In this document: piece after piece, positions 1 through 8,344 of the stretch
Layout: the number at the start of each line of letters is the position of its first letter
How positions within the stretch are numbered: the stretch's first letter is position 1
Source of the DNA: an uncultured Bacilli bacterium
GTDB taxonomy: Bacteria > Bacillota_I > Bacilli_A > RFN20 > DUOF01
DNA length: 24,498 nucleotides
Direction: 5' to 3'
NCBI GenBank assembly: GCA_934101685.1
Contig: CAKORZ010000014.1
Coordinates: forward strand, 1 to 24,498
Made by a program: the position numbers and the translations under genes
The notes under the pieces: generated by a model
What the model saw: only the letters and a program-made list of their open reading frames with translations
Told to the model about the DNA's origin: nothing
Databases searched by the model: none

Positions 1-519
1 ATGTATAATCAAGTAAGAAATGATGAAGATGATATATATGCTATGCCTGTATATGATACGAAAGTTGAATGGAAAACTTTAAATAAAGAGGAAGAAGTAA
101 CTATTAGTGGCAGACTAATTGGCGGATGTCAAGATGTCATAAACAAAATAGTAGGTACTAAATATGATAAAGTTAAGAAGTTCTTGTATAAATATAGAGA
201 AGATGGATTTGTATGGTATTTAGAAACTTTTAGTAGTGATGAAAGTAGTTTTATGGGATGCTTGAATCAATTAAAAGAAGCAGGATATTTTAAATATTGT
301 AAAGGAATAGTATTTGGAAGGCCTTTGTTTTATAATAGTGAATTTGTAAATATAAGCTATGAAAAGGCTATCAAAATGGTTTTAGGAAAGTTGAATGTAC
401 CTATTATTTATGATGCAGATATAGGACATGTCAAGCCAATGATTACTCTTATAAATGGAAGTATTACAACATTTAAGTATAAAAAAGGTCAATGCGAAAT
501 TATAACAGAATTGAGGTAG
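1..519 (+). CDS. S66 family LD-carboxypeptidase / MccF-like serine peptidase, C-terminal part (5' truncated)
   Basis: The reading frame is open from the first base, so this is the 3' end of a longer gene (S66 proteins are usually about 300-350 residues). The 172 residues seen match the S66 C-terminal domain. A GRLIGGC motif lies at local residues 37-43, the catalytic-type glutamate is in WYLETF (E75), a KGIVFGR strand follows at 101-107, and the catalytic-type histidine is in DADIGH (H143). The nucleophilic serine would lie in the N-terminal domain outside the window. Family members are cytoplasmic and cleave L,D-peptide bonds of recycled murein tetrapeptides, or hydrolyse peptide-nucleotide antibiotics such as microcin C (MccF branch). 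The sequence does not let me choose between these roles. The following transporter gene starts 4 bases later with its ribosome binding site (GAGG, 513-516) inside this gene, so the two are co-transcribed. The initial ATG is probably an internal methionine. Confidence 0.88.
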   Translation: MYNQVRNDEDDIYAMPVYDTKVEWKTLNKEEEVTISGRLIGGCQDVINKIVGTKYDKVKKFLYKYREDGFVWYLETFSSDESSFMGCLNQLKEAGYFKYCKGIVFGRPLFYNSEFVNISYEKAIKMVLGKLNVPIIYDADIGHVKPMITLINGSITTFKYKKGQCEIITELR

Positions 520-523
520 TTTT

Positions 524-1810
524 ATGAAAGAAAATAATAAATTAACTAAAGAAGCTAAAGGATATATTATATGTAATGGTTTAAATAAAGTAATTGATTT
601 GTTTATATCTACTTTTTTAGTTGCCTATTTGCTTAATATTAGTGGAGGTAATATCCTTCAAGTATCGTTATATTATTTATTTGTATATATGGGAATGATT
701 GTATTTTACTCTTTATGCAGTTATTTCTTAGGTAGAGCAAATAAATTATATTTTTATAGATCTTCACTACTATTAAAATGCTTGTTTTTAATACTTATAT
801 CTGTCTTAAAAGAAAATATAGCTACTTATATAGTGCCTATTGCTATATTGTATAGTATTGAAAATAGTTTATATTGGTCTAGTTACAATTGTATGATTAC
901 CGAAGCTATTAGCTCTAAAATAATGCATAAGTTTTATGGAACATATAATATAGTAGGTTATATTGTGAGTATAGTTGCTCCTATTGCATTAGGTTTTATT
1001 ATAGATGCAGGATCTTTTATAAAAACTTCAATTTATGCTTTTATTGTGTGTCTTGCAATGTTCTTTATTACTTTTTTACTTAAAAATAGAAAAGAAGAAA
1101 AAGCAAGCTTTGATTTAAAGGGCTTTATGGAAAATGCTAAAAAAAATAAAAGGGATTTCATGTCATGCTATTTAATGTGCTTCTTTAATGGACTTAGAAA
1201 TAGTACTGCAACAATTATTACTATTTTAATTGTTTTAACTTTTAGCAGTAATGTTAGTCTAGGATCTCTATCATCAATTATGGCAATTGTAGGAATTATC
1301 GTTACTTTCTTATTTATGAAATTATATACGTCTAAAGCTTCTAAAATTTTATATTTATGTTTTGCATTAAGTTTAATAGGAGTTACTGCAGTAACATTAA
1401 ATATAAATAAATTTACCATAGTTTTATTTAATGTCTTATACACTATTGCTATGATTATTCCCGATAATTTATATTCGCAAAGAAGAGTTGGAATAATAAG
1501 AATAACTAAAAATCATAAGTATGCTTTAGAACATAATATGTTAGCAGAGGCATCTTTAAATATAGGTAGAGTTGTTTCATATGGCTTTTTACTTATAGGT
1601 AGTTATTATAGTTCTATTAACACTTTTAAAGTACTATTAGTTATTAATATAGTTATGATAACTATGTATTGCTTTTATAACTATGTTTTAGAGAGAAGAT
1701 ATAATGGAATAATATTTAAAAATGATGTAGAGAAGCATTTAAAAGAAGTAGAAGAAGATTGTGATAATTATTATTTTTATAAAGATTCGATTCATAAAGA
1801 AATTAACTAA
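524..1810 (+). CDS. MFS-type integral membrane transporter, substrate unknown
   Basis: This 428-residue protein is strongly hydrophobic from about residue 13 to 390, with hydrophobic segments consistent with about 12 membrane helices split by a charged central loop (about 186-212), the usual two-half layout of the major facilitator superfamily. The loop region is followed by a second half starting near MSCYLMCFFNGLRNS. The C-terminal tail (about 395-428) is acidic and cytoplasmic. No motif shows the substrate. The start is set by GAGG at 513-516, 7 bases upstream of ATG, within the end of the S66 gene. Pairing with an S66 peptidase would fit import of a peptide or muropeptide, or efflux of a toxic peptide, but that is inference from neighbourhood only. 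A purely hydrophobic protein of other fold cannot be fully excluded without a profile search. Confidence 0.8.
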   Translation: MKENNKLTKEAKGYIICNGLNKVIDLFISTFLVAYLLNISGGNILQVSLYYLFVYMGMIVFYSLCSYFLGRANKLYFYRSSLLLKCLFLILISVLKENIATYIVPIAILYSIENSLYWSSYNCMITEAISSKIMHKFYGTYNIVGYIVSIVAPIALGFIIDAGSFIKTSIYAFIVCLAMFFITFLLKNRKEEKASFDLKGFMENAKKNKRDFMSCYLMCFFNGLRNSTATIITILIVLTFSSNVSLGSLSSIMAIVGIIVTFLFMKLYTSKASKILYLCFALSLIGVTAVTLNINKFTIVLFNVLYTIAMIIPDNLYSQRRVGIIRITKNHKYALEHNMLAEASLNIGRVVSYGFLLIGSYYSSINTFKVLLVINIVMITMYCFYNYVLERRYNGIIFKNDVEKHLKEVEEDCDNYYFYKDSIHKEIN

Positions 1811-1811
1811 A

Positions 1812-1840
1812 TTGATTATTAATTTAGATTAGTTTAAAAT
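1812..1840 (+). promoter_or_regulatory. Predicted promoter of the dnaE-polA-mutM operon
   Basis: TTGATT (1812-1817), a 17-base spacer and TAAAAT (1835-1840) form a good sigma-A type promoter just after the stop of the transporter gene. The -10 box ends 18 bases before the dnaE ATG, so transcription would begin almost at the GGGGG ribosome binding site (1847-1851), giving an unusually short leader. Confidence 0.5.
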
Positions 1841-1858
1841 AATAAAGGGGGCGAAGCT

Positions 1859-4800
1859 ATGAAGGGAGAATTATGCGTTAAAAGTGGATATAGTTTTCTT
1901 TCTAGCACCCTAAAAATAGAAGATATAATAAGTATTTCTAAAAGTAAGAATTATGATTATTTATGTTTAATGGATAGTAATGTAATGTATGGATGTATGG
2001 AATTTTATAAAGCATGCATTGCTAATAACATTAAACCATTAATAGGTATGGAAATAGAATTAGATAATGAGATGATAGTAGGTTTAATAGCTAAAGATTA
2101 TAATGGATATCTTGCTTTATCTAAGTTATCTAGTTATATAAACGTTAATAAATTAAAAGTTAATTTAGAGATGATTAAAGAATATAAGGATAGTTTAATT
2201 GTTATATTACCTAGTTATAGAGCTTTTAAAAAGATTAATAAAGATAGTTATGAGAATGTTTTAGATTATTTTAATAAGACATTTCCTTATTTCTATTTAG
2301 GAATTGAGTATTATGAGAATAAAGATTTATATAAAGTTAATTCATATTTAAGAGAATTAAATTATAAAAAAATATATTTTAATAATATTGTAAGTAGGGA
2401 TAAAAAAGATCTTCAAAACATTGATGTTTTAAAAGCTATTAAAAATAATGAAGTTATAGGGTATTCTAGAAGTATAGATAATTTAGAGTATAGTTATTTT
2501 TTTAGTGATGATGAGAAGAGAAATAATTTTACTTATGAAGAATTAGATTTATGTAGTGAAATAGTAAATTTAGTAAATTTAGAATTTAAAAAAGAAAATT
2601 TAAGAATAGCTAAGTTTAGTGAAGATGAAAGTTTTGACTCTAAATTATATTTAAGTAAATTAGCTTATAAGGGATTAGAAAAAAGAAATAAAGAATTTGT
2701 TAATGATAAAAGATATTTAGATAGATTAGAAAAAGAATTAAAAGTAATAAATGATATGGGCTTTTCTGATTATTTTTTAATAGTATATGATTATGTGAAA
2801 TACGCTAAAACACATAATATTTTAGTAGGACCTGGTAGAGGAAGCGCAGCAGGTAGTTTAGTATCATACGTTTTAGGTATTACTAATATTGATCCATTAA
2901 AATATGATTTGTTATTTGAAAGATTTTTAAATGTTGAAAGAATTAGTATGCCTGATATTGATATTGATTTTCAAGATAATAGAAGAGATGAAGTTGTTGC
3001 ATATTTAAAACAAAAATATGGATGTGATAGAGTAGCAAACATTGTTACTTTCTCTACATTAGCTGCTAAACAAGTATTAAGAGATACTGCTAAAGTTATG
3101 GGGTTAAATAAGTATGATATTGATTTATTATCTAAAAAAGCACATAGAAGTGGTCATACTGATTTAAGAAAAATGTTTGAACTAAGCAAAGAGTTTAGAG
3201 ACTTTATTTTAAGTGATGATAAATATAAAGATGTTTATGAAATAGCTTTAAGTATAGAAGGTTTACCAAGACAAACTTCCATTCACGCTGCAGGAGTTGT
3301 AGTGGCAAGTGAAAAGTTATTAAATATAATACCTCTTCTTGGTGATAGTAATAATCTTATTGTTCAATATGAAATGAATTATTTAGAAGATTTAGGACTA
3401 TTAAAGATGGATTTATTAGGACTTAGAAATTTAACTATTATTGATGATTGCTTGAAAGAAATAAAGAGAGTATATGATGTAAACATTGATTTAAATAATA
3501 TTGATTACAATGATCCTAAACTATATAAGCTAATAGCAAATGCTAAAACTTCAGGTATTTTCCAATTAGAAAGTGAAGGAATGAAGAAAACTATAAAGAT
3601 TGTTAATCCTGAGAACTTTGATGATGTAGCGTCTGTAATAGCCTTATTTAGACCAGGACCTAGGGATTTTATTGAAGAGTTTACTTTAAGAAAAAATGGT
3701 AAGATGAAAATTGATTACATAGATGATTCTTTAAAAGAAGTATTAGCACCTACTTATGGGATAATAGTCTATCAAGAGCAGATAATGCAAGTTGCTACTG
3801 TATTTGCAGGTTTTTCATTTTCTAAAGCAGATATTTTAAGAAAAGCTATGTCTAAAAAAGAAGAAAGTAAAATGCTTTCTTTAAAAGAAGAATTTATTGA
3901 AGGTAGTATTAAAAAAGGACATACTAAAGAAAAAGCAGAAGAAGTATTTGCTCTTATTTTAAAGTTTGCTAGTTATGGTTTTAATAAAGCACATACAGTT
4001 AGTTACGCTACTATTGCAGTGCAGATGGCTTATTTAAAGTATTATTATGCTTCTATTTTCTTTGCTTGTGTTATGGAATCGTTTGCTTTTGGAGATAAGT
4101 TTAGTGAGTATATTAATGAGGCTAAAGAAAATGGTATAAAACTTATTTTACCTGATGTAAATCATAGCGATTATGAGTTTAGAGCCATAAGTAAAGATAC
4201 AATTATTTTTGGATTGTCGCATATAAAGGGTATTAATACACAATTTGTTAAAAATATTATAAATGAAAGTAAAAATGAGATCTTTAAAGATTATTTTGAT
4301 TTTGTAGTAAGAATGAATAAATATAAGATGAGTGAAGCTTTAGTTTATTCTCTTATTGATGCAGGAGCGCTAGATTCATTCGGTTATAATAGAGCTACTT
4401 TAAAAGAAAACTATAATAGAGTTTTAAAGTATGCTGAAATGATAACTATTAATACAAATAATCAATTAAGTTTTGAATTTGATTTAGTTAAGAAACCTGA
4501 AATTATAATAGTAAATGAAAGTGCTGAAAAATTAGCTTTAGAAAATGATGCACTTGGTTATTATATTAGTGAATTCCCTTTAATGAAGATTAGAAATTAT
4601 TTAAATAATAATGGATATGTTAATAGTAGTATCTTAGAAAGATTAAATGATAAAAATGTTAAAATAGTAGCAATGATTAAGAAAAATAAGGTTATTAAGA
4701 CTAAGAAAAATGAACTTATGAGTATTACAACTGTTATTGATGAATTTAGTAGTGTTAGTGTAGTTATTTTCCCATCATTATATAAACAAATATCATCTCT

Positions 4801-4903
4801 TTTAAATGCAGGTAGTTATGTTTTGATTGATGGAAAAGTAGAAGTAAAAGAAAATGTTAGTATTGTAGCTAATAATATAAGAGAGTTTAAAATTAGGGGG
4901 TAG
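1859..4903 (+). CDS. dnaE: DNA polymerase III alpha subunit, DnaE type
   Basis: This C-family replicative DNA polymerase has 1014 residues, compact compared with about 1115 for Bacillus DnaE. Domains in order: a PHP-like domain (about 1-230) and the polymerase palm and fingers. GPGRGSAAGS is at 324-333, PDIDIDF at 365-371 supplies the two catalytic aspartates (D368, D370), and the third is in KMDLLGLR (D518). SYGFNKAHTVSYA is at 705-717. A probable beta-clamp binding motif QLSFEF is at 869-874, and an OB-fold-like tail covers about 933-1010. The PHP metal site is largely lost: residues 5-16 lack the histidines of the active HxHxxYSLL form, and 37-45 read LMDSNVMYG rather than a T-D-H type motif, so PHP proofreading is unlikely. 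No DEDD exonuclease is inserted, so this is DnaE and not PolC. It starts at ATG behind GGGGG (1847-1851); polA follows after 5 bases. Confidence 0.97.
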   Translation: MKGELCVKSGYSFLSSTLKIEDIISISKSKNYDYLCLMDSNVMYGCMEFYKACIANNIKPLIGMEIELDNEMIVGLIAKDYNGYLALSKLSSYINVNKLKVNLEMIKEYKDSLIVILPSYRAFKKINKDSYENVLDYFNKTFPYFYLGIEYYENKDLYKVNSYLRELNYKKIYFNNIVSRDKKDLQNIDVLKAIKNNEVIGYSRSIDNLEYSYFFSDDEKRNNFTYEELDLCSEIVNLVNLEFKKENLRIAKFSEDESFDSKLYLSKLAYKGLEKRNKEFVNDKRYLDRLEKELKVINDMGFSDYFLIVYDYVKYAKTHNILVGPGRGSAAGSLVSYVLGITNIDPLKYDLLFERFLNVERISMPDIDIDFQDNRRDEVVAYLKQKYGCDRVANIVTFSTLAAKQVLRDTAKVMGLNKYDIDLLSKKAHRSGHTDLRKMFELSKEFRDFILSDDKYKDVYEIALSIEGLPRQTSIHAAGVVVASEKLLNIIPLLGDSNNLIVQYEMNYLEDLGLLKMDLLGLRNLTIIDDCLKEIKRVYDVNIDLNNIDYNDPKLYKLIANAKTSGIFQLESEGMKKTIKIVNPENFDDVASVIALFRPGPRDFIEEFTLRKNGKMKIDYIDDSLKEVLAPTYGIIVYQEQIMQVATVFAGFSFSKADILRKAMSKKEESKMLSLKEEFIEGSIKKGHTKEKAEEVFALILKFASYGFNKAHTVSYATIAVQMAYLKYYYASIFFACVMESFAFGDKFSEYINEAKENGIKLILPDVNHSDYEFRAISKDTIIFGLSHIKGINTQFVKNIINESKNEIFKDYFDFVVRMNKYKMSEALVYSLIDAGALDSFGYNRATLKENYNRVLKYAEMITINTNNQLSFEFDLVKKPEIIIVNESAEKLALENDALGYYISEFPLMKIRNYLNNNGYVNSSILERLNDKNVKIVAMIKKNKVIKTKKNELMSITTVIDEFSSVSVVIFPSLYKQISSLLNAGSYVLIDGKVEVKENVSIVANNIREFKIRG

Positions 4904-4908
4904 AAGTA

Positions 4909-7458
4909 ATGAAAAAAATGTTGCTTGTTGATGGTAATTCACTTTTATTTAGAGCATATTATGCGACAGCATATGGAAGCATAATGAAAAGTAAAGATGG
5001 CACACCTACGAATGCTATTTTTGCATTAGCAAATATGCTTAATAAGGTAATTGATAATGTTAATCCTGATTATGCATTAATTGCTTTTGATACAGATAAG
5101 AAAACATTTAGGCATGAAGAGTATAAAGATTATAAAGCAGGAAGAAAACCTGCACCAGTTGAGTTGGTAGCACAATTTCCTTTAGCAAGAGAAATGGTTT
5201 CTAAAATGGGAATTAAATGTTATGAATTAGCGGGATATGAGGCTGATGATATTGTAGCTACAATGGCTAGAATTGGTGAAGAAAATGATTGTAAAGTAGA
5301 AGTGTTTTCTAGCGATAAAGATTTATTTCAACTTATAGATGAAAAAATTACTGTTAATATTCCTAAAAAAGGCACAAGCGATATTTTAGCAGTTACTCCT
5401 TCAGTTTTAAAAAGTGAATATGGATTACATCCTTATCAAATAACAGATTATAAAGGTATTTTTGGAGACACTAGTGATAATATAAAAGGAATAAAAGGAA
5501 TTGGAGAAAAAGGTGCTATAAAACTTCTTGAAGAATATGGAAGTTTAGAAAATATATATGAAAATATAGATAAAATAGAAGGTAAATTAAAAGATAAATT
5601 AATTGCGGGAAAAGAAGATGGCTTTTATAGTAAAAAGTTAGCTACTATATGCAATACTGTTCCTCTTGATTTTTCTATTGAAGATACTAAATATACTGGT
5701 ATCAAAGATTCTTTAATTGAATTTTATAGGAAGTATGATATGGTTTCTTTAATAAAGAAAATTAGTTTTAGTAATAAAGAAAAATTTAATTATAAAGAAG
5801 TTAGTACTTTAAATAGTGACTTTTTAAAACAAGATTTAGGAATTTATTTATATTACAAGGGCACTAATTATCATTTTAATGAATTAGAGGGTATTGCTTT
5901 TAGTAATACAGATGAGACTTATTATGTTAAAAAGGAAAATTTATTTAATTCAAACAATATTAAAGAATATTTAGAAAATAATGATTATAAGAAAAGCTGT
6001 TATGATATTAAAGCAAGTTTAATTATGCTTAGTAAACTTAATATTGAGGCTAAAGGTTTTGATTTTGATTTTAAAATAGCATGCTACTTATTAGATTCTT
6101 CAATGAAAGATGATATATATACTGTTTTTAATACGATAGGGGTTATTTTACCAGATATTAAAGATAGTAATAATTATGGAGAGTTTGCTTCTTTAGTAGC
6201 ATTTAACTCTATTAAACTAAAAGAAGAAATGATTAGTAAGATGAAAGAAAAAGAAGTTTATTCATTATTTACTGATTTAGAAATGCCTTTAGTGTATGCT
6301 TTGACTAATATGGAGAATAATGGGATTAAAGTTGATACTTCTGTACTTGATGAGTTAGGTGTAGAGTTTAGATTTAAGTTAAATATGCTTCAAGATGATA
6401 TTTATCGTTTAGCTAATAAGAAATTTAATATAGCTTCTCCTAAACAAGTCGCAGAAATTCTTTTTGATGATTTAGGGCTTCATAGTAATCGTAAAAGATC
6501 TACTTCAAGCGAAGAACTTCAAAAAATTGTTCATGAACATGAGATAGTTAACTATATATTGCAATATAGAAAATACGCTAAATTATTGTCTACTTATGTT
6601 GATAGTTTAGGTGAGTTTGTGGCAGGGGATGGAAAGATACATGCAATATTCAACCAAGCTTTAACTCAAACAGGAAGACTATCATCAAGTGAGCCTAATA
6701 TGCAAAATATTAGTGTAAGAGATGAAGAAGCAAAGCTAATTAGAAAAGCATTTGTGCCTAGCTTAGATTACATTTTATCTATCGATTATTCTCAAGTAGA
6801 ATTAAGAGTATTAGCTTCTTTAGCAAATGATGAAAATATGATTAAGTTTTTTGAAAGTGGAGAAGATGTTCACTTAATGACAGCATGCGCAATATTTGAT
6901 CTTCCAAAAGAAATGATAACAAGCTCAATGCGTAGGCAAGCAAAAGCAGTAAACTTTGGTATTGTTTATGGTATTTCTGATTGGGGACTTAGTGAGCAAA
7001 TTGGATGCACGCCTAGTGAAGCTAAAAAGTTTATTGCTCGTTATTTTGAATTGTTCCCAAATATTAAATCTTACTTAAATGAACTAGTAGAGTCATGCAA
7101 AGAAAAAGGATATGTTACTACAATATTAGGAAGAAAAAGAGAAGTTAGAGAGATAAATTCTTCTAGTTACATGGAAAGAGAATTTGGTAAAAGAGTAGCT
7201 ATGAATACCCCAATTCAAGGAAGTGCAGCAGACATTATTAAAATAGCTATGATTAAGATAGATAATTTCTTAAAAGAAAATAATTATAAAAGTAAAATGA
7301 TTTTACAAATACACGATGAATTAGTATTTGATATTAGTAAAGATGAAAAAGATGTGCTTGTTCCTTTATTAACTAAAATGATGGAAGAAGCTAGTAACTT
7401 AAGAGTTAACTTAAAAGCTGAAAGTGGCATAGGAATAAATTGGTACGAAGCTAAATAG
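4909..7458 (+). CDS. polA: DNA polymerase I
   Basis: This 849-residue A-family polymerase acts in Okazaki fragment maturation and repair gap filling. The 5'-3' flap exonuclease domain (about 1-285) keeps its acidic metal-binding motifs: LLVDGNSLLFRAY at 5-17, ALIAFD at 56-61, GYEADD at 109-114, SSDKDL at 134-139, and the helix-hairpin-helix GDTSDNIKGIKGIGEKGA at 186-203. The 3'-5' exonuclease-like region (about 300-450) lacks the DxE of motif ExoI and other catalytic acids, as in many Bacilli PolA, so proofreading is probably absent. The polymerase domain has motif A DYSQVELR (626-633), motif B from R675 through K679, F683 and Y687, and motif C QIHDELVFD (800-808). F683 occupies the position that favours discrimination against dideoxynucleotides. 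It lies between dnaE (5-base gap) and mutM (10-base gap), in one operon. Confidence 0.97.
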   Translation: MKKMLLVDGNSLLFRAYYATAYGSIMKSKDGTPTNAIFALANMLNKVIDNVNPDYALIAFDTDKKTFRHEEYKDYKAGRKPAPVELVAQFPLAREMVSKMGIKCYELAGYEADDIVATMARIGEENDCKVEVFSSDKDLFQLIDEKITVNIPKKGTSDILAVTPSVLKSEYGLHPYQITDYKGIFGDTSDNIKGIKGIGEKGAIKLLEEYGSLENIYENIDKIEGKLKDKLIAGKEDGFYSKKLATICNTVPLDFSIEDTKYTGIKDSLIEFYRKYDMVSLIKKISFSNKEKFNYKEVSTLNSDFLKQDLGIYLYYKGTNYHFNELEGIAFSNTDETYYVKKENLFNSNNIKEYLENNDYKKSCYDIKASLIMLSKLNIEAKGFDFDFKIACYLLDSSMKDDIYTVFNTIGVILPDIKDSNNYGEFASLVAFNSIKLKEEMISKMKEKEVYSLFTDLEMPLVYALTNMENNGIKVDTSVLDELGVEFRFKLNMLQDDIYRLANKKFNIASPKQVAEILFDDLGLHSNRKRSTSSEELQKIVHEHEIVNYILQYRKYAKLLSTYVDSLGEFVAGDGKIHAIFNQALTQTGRLSSSEPNMQNISVRDEEAKLIRKAFVPSLDYILSIDYSQVELRVLASLANDENMIKFFESGEDVHLMTACAIFDLPKEMITSSMRRQAKAVNFGIVYGISDWGLSEQIGCTPSEAKKFIARYFELFPNIKSYLNELVESCKEKGYVTTILGRKREVREINSSSYMEREFGKRVAMNTPIQGSAADIIKIAMIKIDNFLKENNYKSKMILQIHDELVFDISKDEKDVLVPLLTKMMEEASNLRVNLKAESGIGINWYEAK

Positions 7459-7468
7459 GGGTGATATT

Positions 7469-8293
7469 ATGCCAGAATTACCAGAAGTAGAAACCGTTAG
7501 AAGAGTTTTAAAAACTTGGACTATTAATAAGACTATTGTTAAAACAGAAATATTTTATGATAAAGTATTAGAGGGTATAACTTATAAAGATTTTAATAGT
7601 AAAATAGTTAATCAAAAAATTCATGATATTAATAGAATAGGTAAATATTTGTTGTTTGTGTTAGATGATTATATTTTACTTTCTCATTTAAGAATGGAAG
7701 GAAAGTATTATTTAGTTAATGGTGAAATAACTGATGAAAAAATGAATAAGCATAAAATTATCACTTTTACTTTAGATGATGGTAGTACTCTTTTATATCA
7801 TGATGTTAGAAAATTTGGGAAAATGAAACTTTTAGATAAAGATAGATATATGAGTGATGCTAGTTTAAAAAAACTTGGAAAAGAGCCTTTTACAATGACT
7901 AAAGAAGATTTGTATAATCTAATTAATAAATCCAATAAACCTATAAAAGAATTGATATTAGATCAATCTAATATTGCAGGGCTTGGAAATATATATGCTG
8001 ATGAAGTATTATTTTTATCTAAAATAAATCCTAAAAGAATAGGAAAAAATGTTAGTATAGATGAATGTGATACAATTATAAAAAATAGTGTTACTGTGCT
8101 TAATAAAGCAATTGAACTTGGGGGATCTACGATTAGATCATATCATTCAGGCAATCATGTTGATGGAAAGTTTCAAAATGTCCTTAATGTATATGGGAAA
8201 AAAGGAGAAAAGTGCCCAAATTGTGGTTGTATAATAGAGAAAACTACTGTAGGAGGAAGAGGAACGCATTATTGCCCTAATTGCCAAAAATAG
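7469..8293 (+). CDS. mutM: Formamidopyrimidine-DNA glycosylase
   Basis: This 274-residue base-excision repair enzyme removes 8-oxoguanine and formamidopyrimidines and cuts the abasic strand. The catalytic N-terminus MPELPEVETVRR is intact (Pro2 after Met removal, Glu3). The conserved lysine is K59 in RIGKYLLF. The intercalation residues correspond to M76 in HLRMEGKY and to R114 and F116 in HDVRKFGKM. The helix-two-turn-helix contains DQSNIAGLGNIYADE (165-179). The C-terminal zinc finger has C249, C252, C269 and C272, with the conserved arginine R264 in GGRGTHYCPNCQ. The length is normal for the family. It starts at ATG behind AGGGGTGA overlapping the polA stop. The polA-mutM pairing is also known in Bacillus, supporting a repair operon. 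Confidence 0.97.
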   Translation: MPELPEVETVRRVLKTWTINKTIVKTEIFYDKVLEGITYKDFNSKIVNQKIHDINRIGKYLLFVLDDYILLSHLRMEGKYYLVNGEITDEKMNKHKIITFTLDDGSTLLYHDVRKFGKMKLLDKDRYMSDASLKKLGKEPFTMTKEDLYNLINKSNKPIKELILDQSNIAGLGNIYADEVLFLSKINPKRIGKNVSIDECDTIIKNSVTVLNKAIELGGSTIRSYHSGNHVDGKFQNVLNVYGKKGEKCPNCGCIIEKTTVGGRGTHYCPNCQK

Positions 8294-8344
8294 TAGTGGA
8301 ATATTAGATATAGTTCTGCTAAAATATAAAAGCAGGTGAGTTAA

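Noticed and set aside
1807..1827. 7-bp inverted repeat CTAAATT/AATTTAG after the MFS gene as a terminator
   Set aside because: It is all A/T apart from one pair, lacks a following T tract and overlaps the predicted dnaE -35 box, so it is probably chance in AT-rich DNA.
8317..8325. TGCTAAAAT extended -10 before the LRR protein gene
   Set aside because: The start of transcription would fall within the ribosome binding site (8333-8338) and no -35 is present; read-through from mutM is simpler.
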